Positions 50,327-59,543 of a stretch of DNA of 64,000 bases are shown piece by piece (position 1 is the first letter of the stretch; the number at the start of each line of letters is the position of its first letter). The notes beneath the pieces are model-generated. The model searched no databases. It was not told the DNA's origin and was given only the letters and a program-made list of their open reading frames with translations. This stretch comes from CAYSYY01 sp964576115 [NCBI: uncultured Gemmatimonadota bacterium] (lineage in GTDB: Bacteria; Blakebacterota; Blakebacteria; Blakebacterales): positions 1 through 64,000 of the forward strand of contig CAZNUA010000008.1 in assembly GCA_964576115.1 (NCBI GenBank). Direction: 5' to 3'. A program made the translations under genes and the position numbers.

Positions 50327-53200
50327 ATGATGACAATCCGCAGATGGTTCCAGACCGGCCTGGCGGCCGGACTCTGCCTGCTCGTCACGGCCGGCGGCGC
50401 CGGAGCCCAGGTCGGAGCCGAGCACTTGATCCGGGACCTTGCCTGGCGCAACATCGGCCCGGCCAACATGTCGGGCCGGGTCACAGACATCGAGGCCCTC
50501 GATGACGATTACCGGTTCGTGATCGTCGCCTCAGCCTCGGGAGGAGTGTGGAAGTCGGTCAACGCCGGCACGACCTGGGAGCCGATCTTCGACGACTACG
50601 GAGCCGCGTCGATCGGCTCGGTGGCCATCTTCCAGCCCGATCCCGATCTCATCTGGGTCGGCACCGGAGAGCCGAACAACCGCAACAGCGTCGCCTGGGG
50701 GAACGGGATCTACAAGTCCACCGACGGCGGCGAGACCTTCACCCACATGGGTCTTGAGGACACCCACCAGATCTCGCACGTGCTGACCCACCCCACCGAT
50801 CCCGACATCGTTTACGTGGGCGCGATCGGGCATCTGTGGGGCTACAGCGGTGATCGGGGGGTGTTCAAGACCACCGACGGGGGCCGGAACTGGGAGCGGA
50901 TCTTCTACAAGGGGCCCGAGACCGGGTGCAGTGCCCTGGTCATGGACCCGCGCGAGCCCGAAACCCTGTATGCCGGCATGTACCAGCGGCTGCGCCGGCC
51001 GTGGCGGTTCGACAGCGGCGGCCCCGACGGGGGGATCTTCAAGACCACCGACGGAGGGAACACCTGGCGCGAGCTCACCAACGGCCTGCCCCCCGGCGAC
51101 ACCGGTAAGATCGGGCTGGCCATCTCCCGTTCGAATCCCGATGTGCTGGCCGCCTGCGTGGAGGCCGAACAGATCGAGCGGGATGCCGAACTCGATCCCG
51201 CCGATCCGAAATCGGGCATCTACCGCTCCGAGGACGCCGGCGAGAGCTGGAGCTATGTGAACTCCTACAACAACCGCCCCTTCTACTACAGCCATATCTT
51301 CATCAATCCGCAGATCGATGACCGGGTCTACCTCGTCATGGGCAGTTTCCGGTACTCGGAGGACGGCGGCAGCACCCTGCAGCGCATGGGGGGCGGGATC
51401 CACGGCGACTATCACGCCATGTGGTGCGACCCGCACAACCCCGACCGGTTCTACATCGGTAACGACGGCGGGGTGGCCCTGACCCACGACCACTCCGACT
51501 CGTATATCTTCTTCGACAACCTGACCCTGGCCCAGTTCTACGCCGTCGGGGCCGACATGCGCGACCCCTACTACGTCTACGGCGGTCTGCAGGACAACGG
51601 CACCTGGGGCGGTCCCAGCCGCAGCCGCGATTCGCGCGGCATCCTGACCGATGACTGGGCCTCGATCGGCGGCGGGGACGGTTTCCACGTCCAGGTCGAT
51701 CCCGACGACTGGCGCAGCGTCTGGCTCGAGAGCCAGGGGGGGTCGATCCGGCGGATCAACGTCGAGACCCGGCAGAGCTTCGGCGTCCGGCCGGGCGAGG
51801 GGAACATTCTGAACTGGGATGAGTACGTCACCGACGAGATCGTGGCCGCCAACGAGGCCTCCGGGTGGCGCGGCCCCTTCCGCTTCAACTGGTCGGCCCC
51901 GATCGTGATGAGCCCGCACAACGGCCACACGGTCTACTTCGGCGGCAATTACCTCTTCAAGACGGTCGACGAGGGCCGGCACTGGACAATCATCAGTCCC
52001 GACCTCTCGACCGCCGATCCGGTGAAGATGGACCGCGACACCGGCGGCCTGACCTCCGACGTGACCGGGGCCGAGAATCACTGCACCATCATCACCATCT
52101 CGGAATCGCCGCTCACACCGGGGCTGGTCTGGGTCGGCACCGACGACGGCAACGTGCAGCTCACCCGCGACGGCGGCACCACCTGGACCAACGTGCGCTC
52201 CAACGTGCCCCGGGTTCCCGACGGGCTCTGGGTCAGCCGGGTCGAGGCCTCCCACCACGATGAGGGCACCTGCTACCTGACCTTCGACGGCCACCGCTCG
52301 GACGAGTTCACCCCCTGGGTGTTCAAGACCGACGATTACGGCCGGACCTGGACCGACATCTCCTCCAACCTCCCCGACGGGCACTGCGTCTACGTCATCA
52401 AGGAGGATCTGGAGAATCCCGACCTGCTCTTCCTGGGAACCGAGTTCTCCTGCTTCGTCACGCTCACCGGCGGAGCCCGGTGGCACCGGCTCATGAACGG
52501 CCTGCCCACAGTGGCGGTCCACGATCTGCTCATCCATCCCCGCGACCGGGATCTGATCGCCGGCACGCACGGCCGGGGCATCTGGATCCTCGACGACATC
52601 ACCGCCCTGGAGCAGTACAGCGCCGAGATCGCCGAGACCGGGGCGGCCCTGTTCGAAATCCGGCCCGTGACCGACTGGCTCACGGTGAGCCGGGGCGGCT
52701 CGCGCGGCAGCTTCTACTTCTCGGGCGAGAATCCCCCCGACGGGGCCCTGATCCACTTCTACCTCGAGACCCCGGGGACGGTCATCCTGACGGTGAGCGA
52801 CGTGAGCGGCGAACTGGTCTACAGCGAGAACATCGAAGCCGAAGCGGGTCTGACGCGCTGGATCTGGGATCTGAGGTTCGATCCCACCGCCGAGGCTCTG
52901 CGAGAGGCGATTGCCGATCTGCGCGAAACCATCGGCTGGGTTCGCGAGAGCGGCGAACTCAACCGCAGTCAGTTGCGCGAACTTGATCAGATCGAGGCCG
53001 AACTCGGGGGCGAAGTGACCCTGGTCCGTTTCAATGAACTCATGGGTCAGGTCTCCTCCGCCATGGGGTACCGCGGTCGCGGTCCGCGCCGGCCGCTGGC
53101 CGAGCCGGGGACCTACCGGGTCACGCTGACCGTCAACGGCCAGGAATACACCCGGACCGTCACGGTCCGGGCCGATCCGCTGCTCGATCCGGAGCGCTGA
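50327..53200 (+). CDS. VPS10/BNR-repeat beta-propeller protein, secreted
   Basis: 957 residues; AAGGAG precedes paired ATGs at 50327 and 50330. A signal peptide ends at GAGAQ. The body is built of Asp-box (BNR) repeats, for example SAGGVWKS-type blades: GIYKSTDGGETFTH, GVFKTTDGGRNWER, GIFKTTDGGNTWRE and LTRDGGTTWTNVR. This matches the VPS10/sortilin-like 'glycosyl hydrolase' family common in Acidobacteriota and Bacteroidota. No catalytic triad of sialidase is apparent, so binding of peptides or glycans is more likely than hydrolysis. A terminal beta-sandwich (YRVTLTVNGQEYTRTVTV) is present. Confidence 0.85.
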   Translation: MMTIRRWFQTGLAAGLCLLVTAGGAGAQVGAEHLIRDLAWRNIGPANMSGRVTDIEALDDDYRFVIVASASGGVWKSVNAGTTWEPIFDDYGAASIGSVAIFQPDPDLIWVGTGEPNNRNSVAWGNGIYKSTDGGETFTHMGLEDTHQISHVLTHPTDPDIVYVGAIGHLWGYSGDRGVFKTTDGGRNWERIFYKGPETGCSALVMDPREPETLYAGMYQRLRRPWRFDSGGPDGGIFKTTDGGNTWRELTNGLPPGDTGKIGLAISRSNPDVLAACVEAEQIERDAELDPADPKSGIYRSEDAGESWSYVNSYNNRPFYYSHIFINPQIDDRVYLVMGSFRYSEDGGSTLQRMGGGIHGDYHAMWCDPHNPDRFYIGNDGGVALTHDHSDSYIFFDNLTLAQFYAVGADMRDPYYVYGGLQDNGTWGGPSRSRDSRGILTDDWASIGGGDGFHVQVDPDDWRSVWLESQGGSIRRINVETRQSFGVRPGEGNILNWDEYVTDEIVAANEASGWRGPFRFNWSAPIVMSPHNGHTVYFGGNYLFKTVDEGRHWTIISPDLSTADPVKMDRDTGGLTSDVTGAENHCTIITISESPLTPGLVWVGTDDGNVQLTRDGGTTWTNVRSNVPRVPDGLWVSRVEASHHDEGTCYLTFDGHRSDEFTPWVFKTDDYGRTWTDISSNLPDGHCVYVIKEDLENPDLLFLGTEFSCFVTLTGGARWHRLMNGLPTVAVHDLLIHPRDRDLIAGTHGRGIWILDDITALEQYSAEIAETGAALFEIRPVTDWLTVSRGGSRGSFYFSGENPPDGALIHFYLETPGTVILTVSDVSGELVYSENIEAEAGLTRWIWDLRFDPTAEALREAIADLRETIGWVRESGELNRSQLRELDQIEAELGGEVTLVRFNELMGQVSSAMGYRGRGPRRPLAEPGTYRVTLTVNGQEYTRTVTVRADPLLDPER

Positions 53201-53235
53201 TCGGTTCCGGGCTGAGACCCCGGGCAGCAGGGTTA

Positions 53236-53254
53236 CCGGGTACAGGATACCCGG
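53236..53254 (+). terminator. Small hairpin after the BNR-propeller gene
   Basis: CCGGGTA (53236-53242) pairs with TACCCGG (53248-53254) over a 5-base loop. It is followed by no T tract, so it is a weak stop or an RNA-stabilising element just before the stronger terminator. Confidence 0.35.
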
Positions 53255-53274
53255 GACAGAATTCTGCCGGATTG

Positions 53275-53308
53275 AAAGCGGCGGGGCCGAGTACAGCCCC
53301 GCCGCTTT
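53275..53308 (+). terminator. Strong intrinsic terminator
   Basis: A perfect 13-bp stem (53275-53287 with 53296-53308), GC-rich at its core, has an 8-base loop and ends in TTT then ATCAACC. It closes the M14/BNR transcript and, because its arms end in AAA and TTT, could also stop minus-strand transcripts from the AlkD side. Confidence 0.85.
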
Positions 53309-53517
53309 ATCAACCTTATATACATATTATGCGTCTTTAAAACATCTATATAACACATAATCAACTATATATGTCGATTTATACTCCCTTGACTCTCCTA
53401 TATTCCACAATAATATTCATTCATATGTTAATGAGTATAAATGATTATCATACATATATTACATAAGAATATAATTCTCATTACGTCTTATTATGCTTTA
53501 TTTAATTCATAAGATGC
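53309..53517. other. AT-rich intergenic patch
   Basis: From 53341 to 53520 I counted 42 G or C in 180 bases (23%), against well above 60% in neighbouring genes. It lies between two converging genes, after the terminator. It has no convincing gene: one AT-rich ORF (53371-53466, 31 codons) has no ribosome site. A hairpin-like CTTAT/ATAAG pair is near its right end, just after the AlkD stop. Its origin could be transferred DNA or an unpacked regulatory region. Confidence 0.8.
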
Positions 53518-54219
53518 TTATTCCGTTGTCCTCGCTCGTACTTTGTCGCTGGTGATCTCCTTCAGAACATCGTTGGCGACCCAGCGCGAGGCCGCCGAGT
53601 CGATGGCGGCGATCCGTTCGGCCGAGCGGATGGCCTCGGCGTTCAGGAAGAGGTTCCGCTTGCCGATCTGGCGCAGAGCCCAGCTCACGGCCTTCTTGAC
53701 ATAGTTGCGTCCGTCATCGCTCTCGTGCTCGAGGCGGGGCAGAAACGCGAGGAAACGTTCGTCGGGGGCATCCTTGTCGTGCCAGGCCAGACAGGCCATC
53801 AGCGCGAACCCCGCTCGTTTCTCGAATTCCCGCTTCCGGCCGCTCCACTCCCGGGCCTTCTCCCAGGCATGGGGGGTGCGGTCGAAGAGGTTCTGGCAGA
53901 CCTGGTCGCACACATCCCAGGAATCGAAGTCTTCGATCCAGGCATCCATCTGCCCGGGGGTGACCTTCTCCGGCTCCCCGACCAGGGCGGCCAGGATCCG
54001 TGCTTCGTGCAGGCCGGTATCCCAGAGGGCGAGCGAAAGCTCCTGGTCCGGCCCGTATTCCTCTCCCAACCGGCGCAGCACCGGCATGGAGATCCCCAGG
54101 GTGTTCTCCGAATTGATCCCGAAGCTGGCCATCCCGTCGACTTTCCCCGGATCGGCCAGGGCCTTCAGGCGTTCGACAACCTCCGCGACCAGCAGCGTTT
54201 TTGTTCTGTCGGTGCTCAC
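53518..54219 (-). CDS. DNA alkylation repair protein, AlkD-like
   Basis: 233 residues from a GTG at 54219 that overlaps the stop of the upstream M28 gene by 4 bases (GTGA), so translation is coupled; the open frame extends to 54549. The protein is all-helical with HEAT-like units, and WIEDFDSWDVCDQVCQN and RNYVKKAVSWALRQIGKRN match the AlkC/AlkD DNA glycosylase family that removes alkylated bases. Acidic and aromatic residues at the DNA-facing pocket are present. TAA stop at 53518 opens into the AT-rich patch. Confidence 0.88.
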   Translation of the reverse strand: MSTDRTKTLLVAEVVERLKALADPGKVDGMASFGINSENTLGISMPVLRRLGEEYGPDQELSLALWDTGLHEARILAALVGEPEKVTPGQMDAWIEDFDSWDVCDQVCQNLFDRTPHAWEKAREWSGRKREFEKRAGFALMACLAWHDKDAPDERFLAFLPRLEHESDDGRNYVKKAVSWALRQIGKRNLFLNAEAIRSAERIAAIDSAASRWVANDVLKEITSDKVRARTTE

Positions 54220-55730
54220 CGCCGGCCCCGGAAATCGAGCTCGTCCTCGTCGGCCATGTCCATGACCGCCATGAATATCAGCTGAGCCAGATCCTCCATG
54301 ATCTCGGGCGTAATGGTCTCGATCGCATCCAGGGTGTGATGGTAGTACGAAAGCGAGCCCGAAGTCGAAAACGAGAGCGAGGGGACTCCGGCCCACATGA
54401 AGCGGGCCGCATCCAGACGCGGCCGGCCCAGATTGGCATTGGTCGAGGCCCTCATCTGGCGGTGGACGTACGTCTCGTTGGCACGGTCGAGGAAAGCCTG
54501 AAAATCGGGGTAGTTCTGCCCCGCCCCGGCGTTGATGCGATCGCCGCACCCCACCCCGTCCATATTGATCAGACCCACCGTGCGTTCGAGGGGGAAGATC
54601 GGGTGTTCGAGGTAGTACTGCGAACCCACCACGCCCTGCTCCTCGGCGCCGAAGAGCAGAAAGAGGACCGAACGCTTCGGTTTCACGGCAGAACCGGCCA
54701 TGGCACGGGCGATCCCCATGGCGACCGCCACCGCCGAGGCATTGTCGTTTGCTCCGGGGATCATTTCGTAGCAGTAGCCCAGGTGATCGAGATGGCCGCC
54801 GATGATGATCACGTCATTGCGCAGGACCGGATCGGAGCCTTCGATCAGTCCGATCACATTGGCGCCGATCCCTTCGGGATGATGCTCGGTGGTGTTCCTG
54901 ATCGTGAAGGTCTTGCCGGTGGCAAAGGAGTGTGGCTCGAGGGTGTCCCGGATCTGTCCGACGACCTCGCCGTGATCGTACCCTGTCCCGGCAAAGAGAT
55001 CGGCCAGAACGCGCCGGCTGACCATCGAATAGACGAATCCCTCGGCATAGGCGTTGTTGGGATTGACGATGTGATAGTCGTAGAGCAGACCCGCCGCGCC
55101 GTGGGCCACGGCGTTTTCGAGCTTGTACTGATGAAAGGAATAGGACCGCCACGGCATGAAGGTTTCCTCGCCATCCCCCGGCGAGACTGGGGCCTCGGGC
55201 TCAAAGGCCACGATCTTGCCTCTGACATCCACCCCGGCATAGTCGTCATAGCCCAGTTCTGGAGCCGTTATCCCGTAGCCGACGTAGACGACCTCGGCGG
55301 TGACCTCGCCGCTGCCCGAGGTCGAACCGGGGTACCAGTCCTCTTCGTAGACGTAGTGCTTCTCGATCACATTCTCTCCGGCCGGCAGGTGCAGGTAGAG
55401 ATCGCAGTCCCTGAAAACAAGGGTATAGGGAATCGGGAAAGCCTGAAGGTAGGTACCGTTCTCCCCTCCGGGGGCCACTCCCCAGGCCCGGAAGTGGTCG
55501 ATCACCCAGGCGGCGCATTCGTCGAAGGCCCGGGTTCCGGTCAGCCGCCCTTCGAAACGCTCCGAGGCCAGGGTGTCCACCCATCCGTAGAGAGTCTGCG
55601 AGTCGATCGTGTGCATGGCCTGCAGCAGCTGCTCTTCGGCGGTGAGCTGAGCCCGCCCTCTCTGTCCGAGCGCGTTCACCGGCAGGAGCAGAACCAGGCC
55701 CAGCGCAGCCGTCAACGTCTTGCGTGTCAT
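54216..55730 (-). CDS. M28-family zinc aminopeptidase, secreted
   Basis: 504 residues from ATG 55730 (GAGGGGA upstream), with signal peptide LVLLLPVNALGQ. A PA-like domain spans residues 100-250. M28 zinc ligands: IGGHLDHLG, GANDNASAVA, FGAEEQGVVGS, INMDGVG and YYHHTLDAIE. Related in layout to the peptidase at 3430 but not a close copy. It is coupled to AlkD, an odd operon pairing. Expected to trim amino acids from peptides outside the membrane. Confidence 0.9.
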   Translation of the reverse strand: MTRKTLTAALGLVLLLPVNALGQRGRAQLTAEEQLLQAMHTIDSQTLYGWVDTLASERFEGRLTGTRAFDECAAWVIDHFRAWGVAPGGENGTYLQAFPIPYTLVFRDCDLYLHLPAGENVIEKHYVYEEDWYPGSTSGSGEVTAEVVYVGYGITAPELGYDDYAGVDVRGKIVAFEPEAPVSPGDGEETFMPWRSYSFHQYKLENAVAHGAAGLLYDYHIVNPNNAYAEGFVYSMVSRRVLADLFAGTGYDHGEVVGQIRDTLEPHSFATGKTFTIRNTTEHHPEGIGANVIGLIEGSDPVLRNDVIIIGGHLDHLGYCYEMIPGANDNASAVAVAMGIARAMAGSAVKPKRSVLFLLFGAEEQGVVGSQYYLEHPIFPLERTVGLINMDGVGCGDRINAGAGQNYPDFQAFLDRANETYVHRQMRASTNANLGRPRLDAARFMWAGVPSLSFSTSGSLSYYHHTLDAIETITPEIMEDLAQLIFMAVMDMADEDELDFRGRR

Positions 55731-55877
55731 CGTATTCCCCTCACTTCGACTTTCTGGTGTCCTCACGGAGTGTAGCCCTGCCGCCCGGGTCTGTCATCGG
55801 GTGATTAGGCCGGATACTGAGTGAATATGCCTGACCTCGTGGAGGGGGGAAAGCCTCGGCCGGATAAACGAATAAAC

Positions 55878-55909
55878 TTGATACGTTTAATCGTATGTTC
55901 TAGTATCAA
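55878..55909 (+). promoter_or_regulatory. Promoter with overlapping palindromic operator for the TetR/MMPL operon
   Basis: A sigma-70 promoter fits: -35 TTGATA (55878-55883), 17 bases, -10 TAGTAT (55901-55906). TTGATAC (55878-55884) is the exact reverse complement of GTATCAA (55903-55909), so the palindrome covers both boxes. Inside it, ATACG (55881-55885) pairs with CGTAT (55892-55896), and TAAACG (55865-55870) with CGTTTA (55884-55889). TetR regulators often repress their own operon at such sites. It lies 77 bases before the TetR start. Confidence 0.6.
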
Positions 55910-55985
55910 TACCGAGAGCGGAACCGACGGTCAAAGCCGATCCGGACGGGAATCCGCACTGGACAAGCACAGAGGATTGATACCG

Positions 55986-56621
55986 ATGCCGGACGAACCG
56001 GACGGAAAGACCGAATCCAGACCCGAGCGCGATCCGCGGCAGGAGCGGCTCTTTACCGCCGCCACCCCGCTCTTCGAACGGTACGGGTACCGCAAGACAA
56101 CCATCCAGGAGATCTGCCGCTCGGCGGGTATGAGCAAGCGGACCTTCTACGAGCTTTTCAGCGACAAGGCCGACCTCTTCATCCAGCTGATGGAAAGTGT
56201 GATGAACCGGGAAGCCGAGCGATGGGAAGCCGAACTGCCCGCCGATCTCGATCCCCTCGGCCGCCTGCACGCCCTGATCGACCTCTACGATCGCATCATC
56301 CGGGAACACCCCTCGATGATGGCGATCCTGGAAGACATCGACATGATGAAGCGGTTTTCCGAGCGGATGGAACAGGTCCGTTTCGTGCAGATGGGCGGAA
56401 CCCTGCACCAGATTCTCAACGATGGTGTCGCGACCGGCCAGTTCCGCTCGATGGAGACCGGAATCGCCGTCTGGCTCATCTTCACCCTGCTCGACACCGT
56501 CTACATGCTCTTCCCCACCCTCATGGGAATTCCCGGTGCGCTCGAAAACCCCGTCCTGGCTGAAGAAACTCGCCGTTTCATCGTCCACAGCCTGGGAGTG
56601 AGCGAGGAGACAATCCGATGA
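55986..56621 (+). CDS. TetR/AcrR-family transcriptional regulator
   Basis: 211 residues from ATG 55986. The frame opens at 55821, but that part overlaps the promoter/operator. The HTH is TIQEICRSAGMSKRTFYELFSDKADLF (read in segments), typical of TetR DNA-binding domains. The C-terminal part is a helical ligand-binding domain. It overlaps the MMPL exporter gene by 4 bases, so it is likely its repressor, answering a lipid or drug ligand. Confidence 0.92.
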   Translation: MPDEPDGKTESRPERDPRQERLFTAATPLFERYGYRKTTIQEICRSAGMSKRTFYELFSDKADLFIQLMESVMNREAERWEAELPADLDPLGRLHALIDLYDRIIREHPSMMAILEDIDMMKRFSERMEQVRFVQMGGTLHQILNDGVATGQFRSMETGIAVWLIFTLLDTVYMLFPTLMGIPGALENPVLAEETRRFIVHSLGVSEETIR

Positions 56622-59389
56622 AAGACACCGACCGAAACGCCGGCACCCCGGTACGCTCCCGACGCTGGGTCGAGTTCCTGGTGCACCTGACCACCAAACG
56701 CTCCCGGGCGGTGCTGATCGTGGTCGGCCTCCTCACCCTGATCAGCATCATCCTCTCCGAACACATCGTCCTGCGCATGACCTGGACCGACCTGCTGCCC
56801 GAACACAATCCCGATGCGCTGGCCTACCGGAACATCCAGGACCGGTTCGGCGAGCCCTCGCTGGTCGTCGCCCTGGAGGGCGAGCGGGACGCGATCGCGG
56901 CCATGGCGCGCGACCTCGAACCCCGATTGCGGGACCTCGAGTGCCTCGACAACGTGCTGGGCGAGTTCCCGCTCGAGTTCATGCGCGACCACGGTTTCAT
57001 GCTGATCAAACCCGATCAGTTCGAGCGAACCCTGCGCATGCTCCGGGACTGGACCCTGACCGGCGCTCTACGCGGTCTCAACGACGACTTCGAGGGCGAG
57101 TACACCAGTGACGAGGGCAACCTGCGGCGCGACGAGGTCACCATCGCCCGCACCATGCTCGGCCTGACGCGCACCCTCGAACTCCTTGCGGCCGGCGCCA
57201 CCGGTGAGGTGGAACCCGCGGCGATGGCCGAGGCCGCCGACGCTTTCGCCCTCGGCGAGCCGTGGACCCTCTCCTTCGACCGGCAGATGCTCCTGATCAT
57301 GTGCACGCCGGTGGCGAGCATGAACGATATCGACCTGCTCATTGCCACCACCGCGGAGGTCGAGACGGTGGTGGAGGAGGTGGCCGCCGACCACCCCGCG
57401 GTCACGGCGGCCCTGACCGGCATGGCCAAGATCAGCCAGGACGAGATGAACTCGGTCGGTGTCTATACCATCCTGCTGAGCCTGCTGGCCCTGGTGCTGA
57501 TCTACATTCTGCTGACCCGCACCCTGGGCGGCAAACTGATCCCCCTGGTGGCGGTAGCCAGCCTGCTGGTCGGGGTGATGTGGGCCATGGGAGCGATCAT
57601 GATCCTCTTCGGGAGCATGAACGTCATGACCGCCATGATGGCCCTGGTCCTGCTGGGACTGGGGATCGATTTCTCGATCCACCTGGTAACCCGCTTCCGG
57701 CAGGAGCGCGACGCCGGGGTCGAGATCGAGGAGGCCCTGCGCCGCACCATCGGGGGCAGCGGAGTGGGGGTGATCACCGGCGCTCTCACCACCGCCCTGG
57801 CGTTCTTCACCCTGGTCGTGGGCGAGACGGTAGGGGTGCACGAATTCGGAGTCTCGGCCGGCCTGGGGGTGCTGCTGACCCTGCTGGCGGTCTTCCTCAT
57901 TCTCCCCACCCTGCTGGTACTGCGCGAGCGCCGTATCATCGCTCACGGCGGCGACCCGTCGGCAAAATCGCGGATCTCCCTGGCCGGTAACGGCTATGGC
58001 TGGATCGGAACGGTGGCCGCAACCGGGTACCGCCGCCCGGCTCTCTTCCTGGGCGTCACCCTCGTCATCATGGCTCTCTCCTTCTGGGCCAGCAGGAAGA
58101 CCGCCTTCGAATACGACTTCCTCGAGCTCGAGGCCAAAGGCCTGCGCAGCGTCGAACTGCAGCGTGAGATCCCCAGGCGCTTCGGCACCTCTGATCACGC
58201 CGCCTGGATCACGGCCGCATCTGTCGAAGAGAGCCGGCGCCTGAAAGATGCCTTCGAGGACCTGCCCGACGTGGCCGAGGTCAACGCCATCTCCGACTAC
58301 CTCCCCTCCCCCGGGCGTCTGGAGAGCTACACCCCCGCCCTGCGCGACTTCCGCGAGCGTTACCTGAACCGGAGTCTCCCGGCCTGGCGCTCCGGTGACG
58401 GAGCCGTCCTGAACGCCGAGGTCGATCGCCTGTGGGACAACCTCGACCTGATGTCGAACCTGGCCTACATGGCCGGGCTCGACCGTATCGTGCAGTCGAT
58501 CGACGTCATCACCGGGGTTGATTCGGAAACGGGCGAGGTCGATCCCGCCGCCATCCTCCCCACTCTCTCGCGGCGGCTGGCAGACGGCGTCGACGACCGA
58601 GCCTTCCAGCCCTACGCTGAAGTCTGGGCCCAGAGACTGCACGCCACCCTGGGGCAGATGTCCCGCCCCGAACCGGTCGAGCCTGGCGACATCCCCGGCC
58701 ACGTGGCCCGGATGTTCGAGGCTCGGCAAGGGGACGGCTACCTGATCCACATCGTGCCCCGCGGCTACCTCTTCGACAAGGAGCAGCTCGAACGGTTCAC
58801 CGAGCAGACCGAGAACGTCGATCCGGCGGTGGTGAGCACCGAGAAACTCTTCCTGGTCATGATCGAGGAGACGATCGCCGACGGTCGCGAGGCGGTCCTG
58901 CTGGCGATCGGGGTGATCATGCTGCTGCTCATGATCCACTTCCGCGGCCCGACCGGATTGCTGGCTATGGTGCCCCTGGTGGCAGGTGTACTGGGCATGC
59001 TCGGGCTGATGTACCTGATCGGGGAGAAGTACAACTACATCAACTTCATCGCCACTCCGATCATCCTCGGGATAGGCATCGACGACGGGGTACATGCCCT
59101 GCACCGCTATCGTGAGGAGGCGGGTCGGGGCTCAGACCGGACCGCCCGCAGCTTCCGGCTGGTAGGCAAGGCGATCCTGCTCACTTCGCTGACCACCATG
59201 ATCGGCTTCGGGAGCGTGGCTTTCTACGAGATGCGGGGCATGGCCAGTTTCGGCCGGGTGCTCTTCATGGGCGTGGGAATGTGCTTTGTCGCCACCATCT
59301 TCGTCCTGCCTCCCCTGCTGCGGATCTTCCACCCCGGCGAGCGGGAGGGCGAAGCGGCGCCCACAACGGCAGTCCCGACGCAGAGCTGA
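56618..59389 (+). CDS. MMPL/RND-superfamily exporter (HpnN-like)
   Basis: 923 residues, start ATGA overlapping TetR. About 12 membrane segments in two repeated halves (first helix near residues 32-52, the two multi-helix blocks near 280-450 and 760-900) with large loops between, as in MMPL proteins and the hopanoid transporter HpnN. Conserved charged helix residues appear in LGLGIDFSIHLVTRFRQER and ILGIGIDDGVHALHRYREE, the latter matching the RND proton-relay helix. Likely exports a lipid or lipophilic compound. No membrane fusion protein is adjacent. Regulated by the coupled TetR protein. Confidence 0.9.
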   Translation: MKDTDRNAGTPVRSRRWVEFLVHLTTKRSRAVLIVVGLLTLISIILSEHIVLRMTWTDLLPEHNPDALAYRNIQDRFGEPSLVVALEGERDAIAAMARDLEPRLRDLECLDNVLGEFPLEFMRDHGFMLIKPDQFERTLRMLRDWTLTGALRGLNDDFEGEYTSDEGNLRRDEVTIARTMLGLTRTLELLAAGATGEVEPAAMAEAADAFALGEPWTLSFDRQMLLIMCTPVASMNDIDLLIATTAEVETVVEEVAADHPAVTAALTGMAKISQDEMNSVGVYTILLSLLALVLIYILLTRTLGGKLIPLVAVASLLVGVMWAMGAIMILFGSMNVMTAMMALVLLGLGIDFSIHLVTRFRQERDAGVEIEEALRRTIGGSGVGVITGALTTALAFFTLVVGETVGVHEFGVSAGLGVLLTLLAVFLILPTLLVLRERRIIAHGGDPSAKSRISLAGNGYGWIGTVAATGYRRPALFLGVTLVIMALSFWASRKTAFEYDFLELEAKGLRSVELQREIPRRFGTSDHAAWITAASVEESRRLKDAFEDLPDVAEVNAISDYLPSPGRLESYTPALRDFRERYLNRSLPAWRSGDGAVLNAEVDRLWDNLDLMSNLAYMAGLDRIVQSIDVITGVDSETGEVDPAAILPTLSRRLADGVDDRAFQPYAEVWAQRLHATLGQMSRPEPVEPGDIPGHVARMFEARQGDGYLIHIVPRGYLFDKEQLERFTEQTENVDPAVVSTEKLFLVMIEETIADGREAVLLAIGVIMLLLMIHFRGPTGLLAMVPLVAGVLGMLGLMYLIGEKYNYINFIATPIILGIGIDDGVHALHRYREEAGRGSDRTARSFRLVGKAILLTSLTTMIGFGSVAFYEMRGMASFGRVLFMGVGMCFVATIFVLPPLLRIFHPGEREGEAAPTTAVPTQS

Positions 59390-59543
59390 ACCGCCTGCAC
59401 ATACCAGATCGTCCCAGCCGCCAGCCCGGGGACCGATTCGGCCTGCTCGATGCAGCCAGCCGGGAGTATCCTGCGTACACTATAGGAAACGTCTCCCCGG
59501 GGAGAGAGCGGTCGGAGAGATCCGCCGAAGGGAAGGAAGCCGC

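Noticed and set aside
53371-53466. 31-codon ORF in the AT-rich patch
   Set aside because: No ribosome-binding site and no similarity; expected by chance in AT-rich DNA.
59470-59500. Promoter ahead of the MutS-like gene
   Set aside because: TATAGG occurs but no matching -35 is near.
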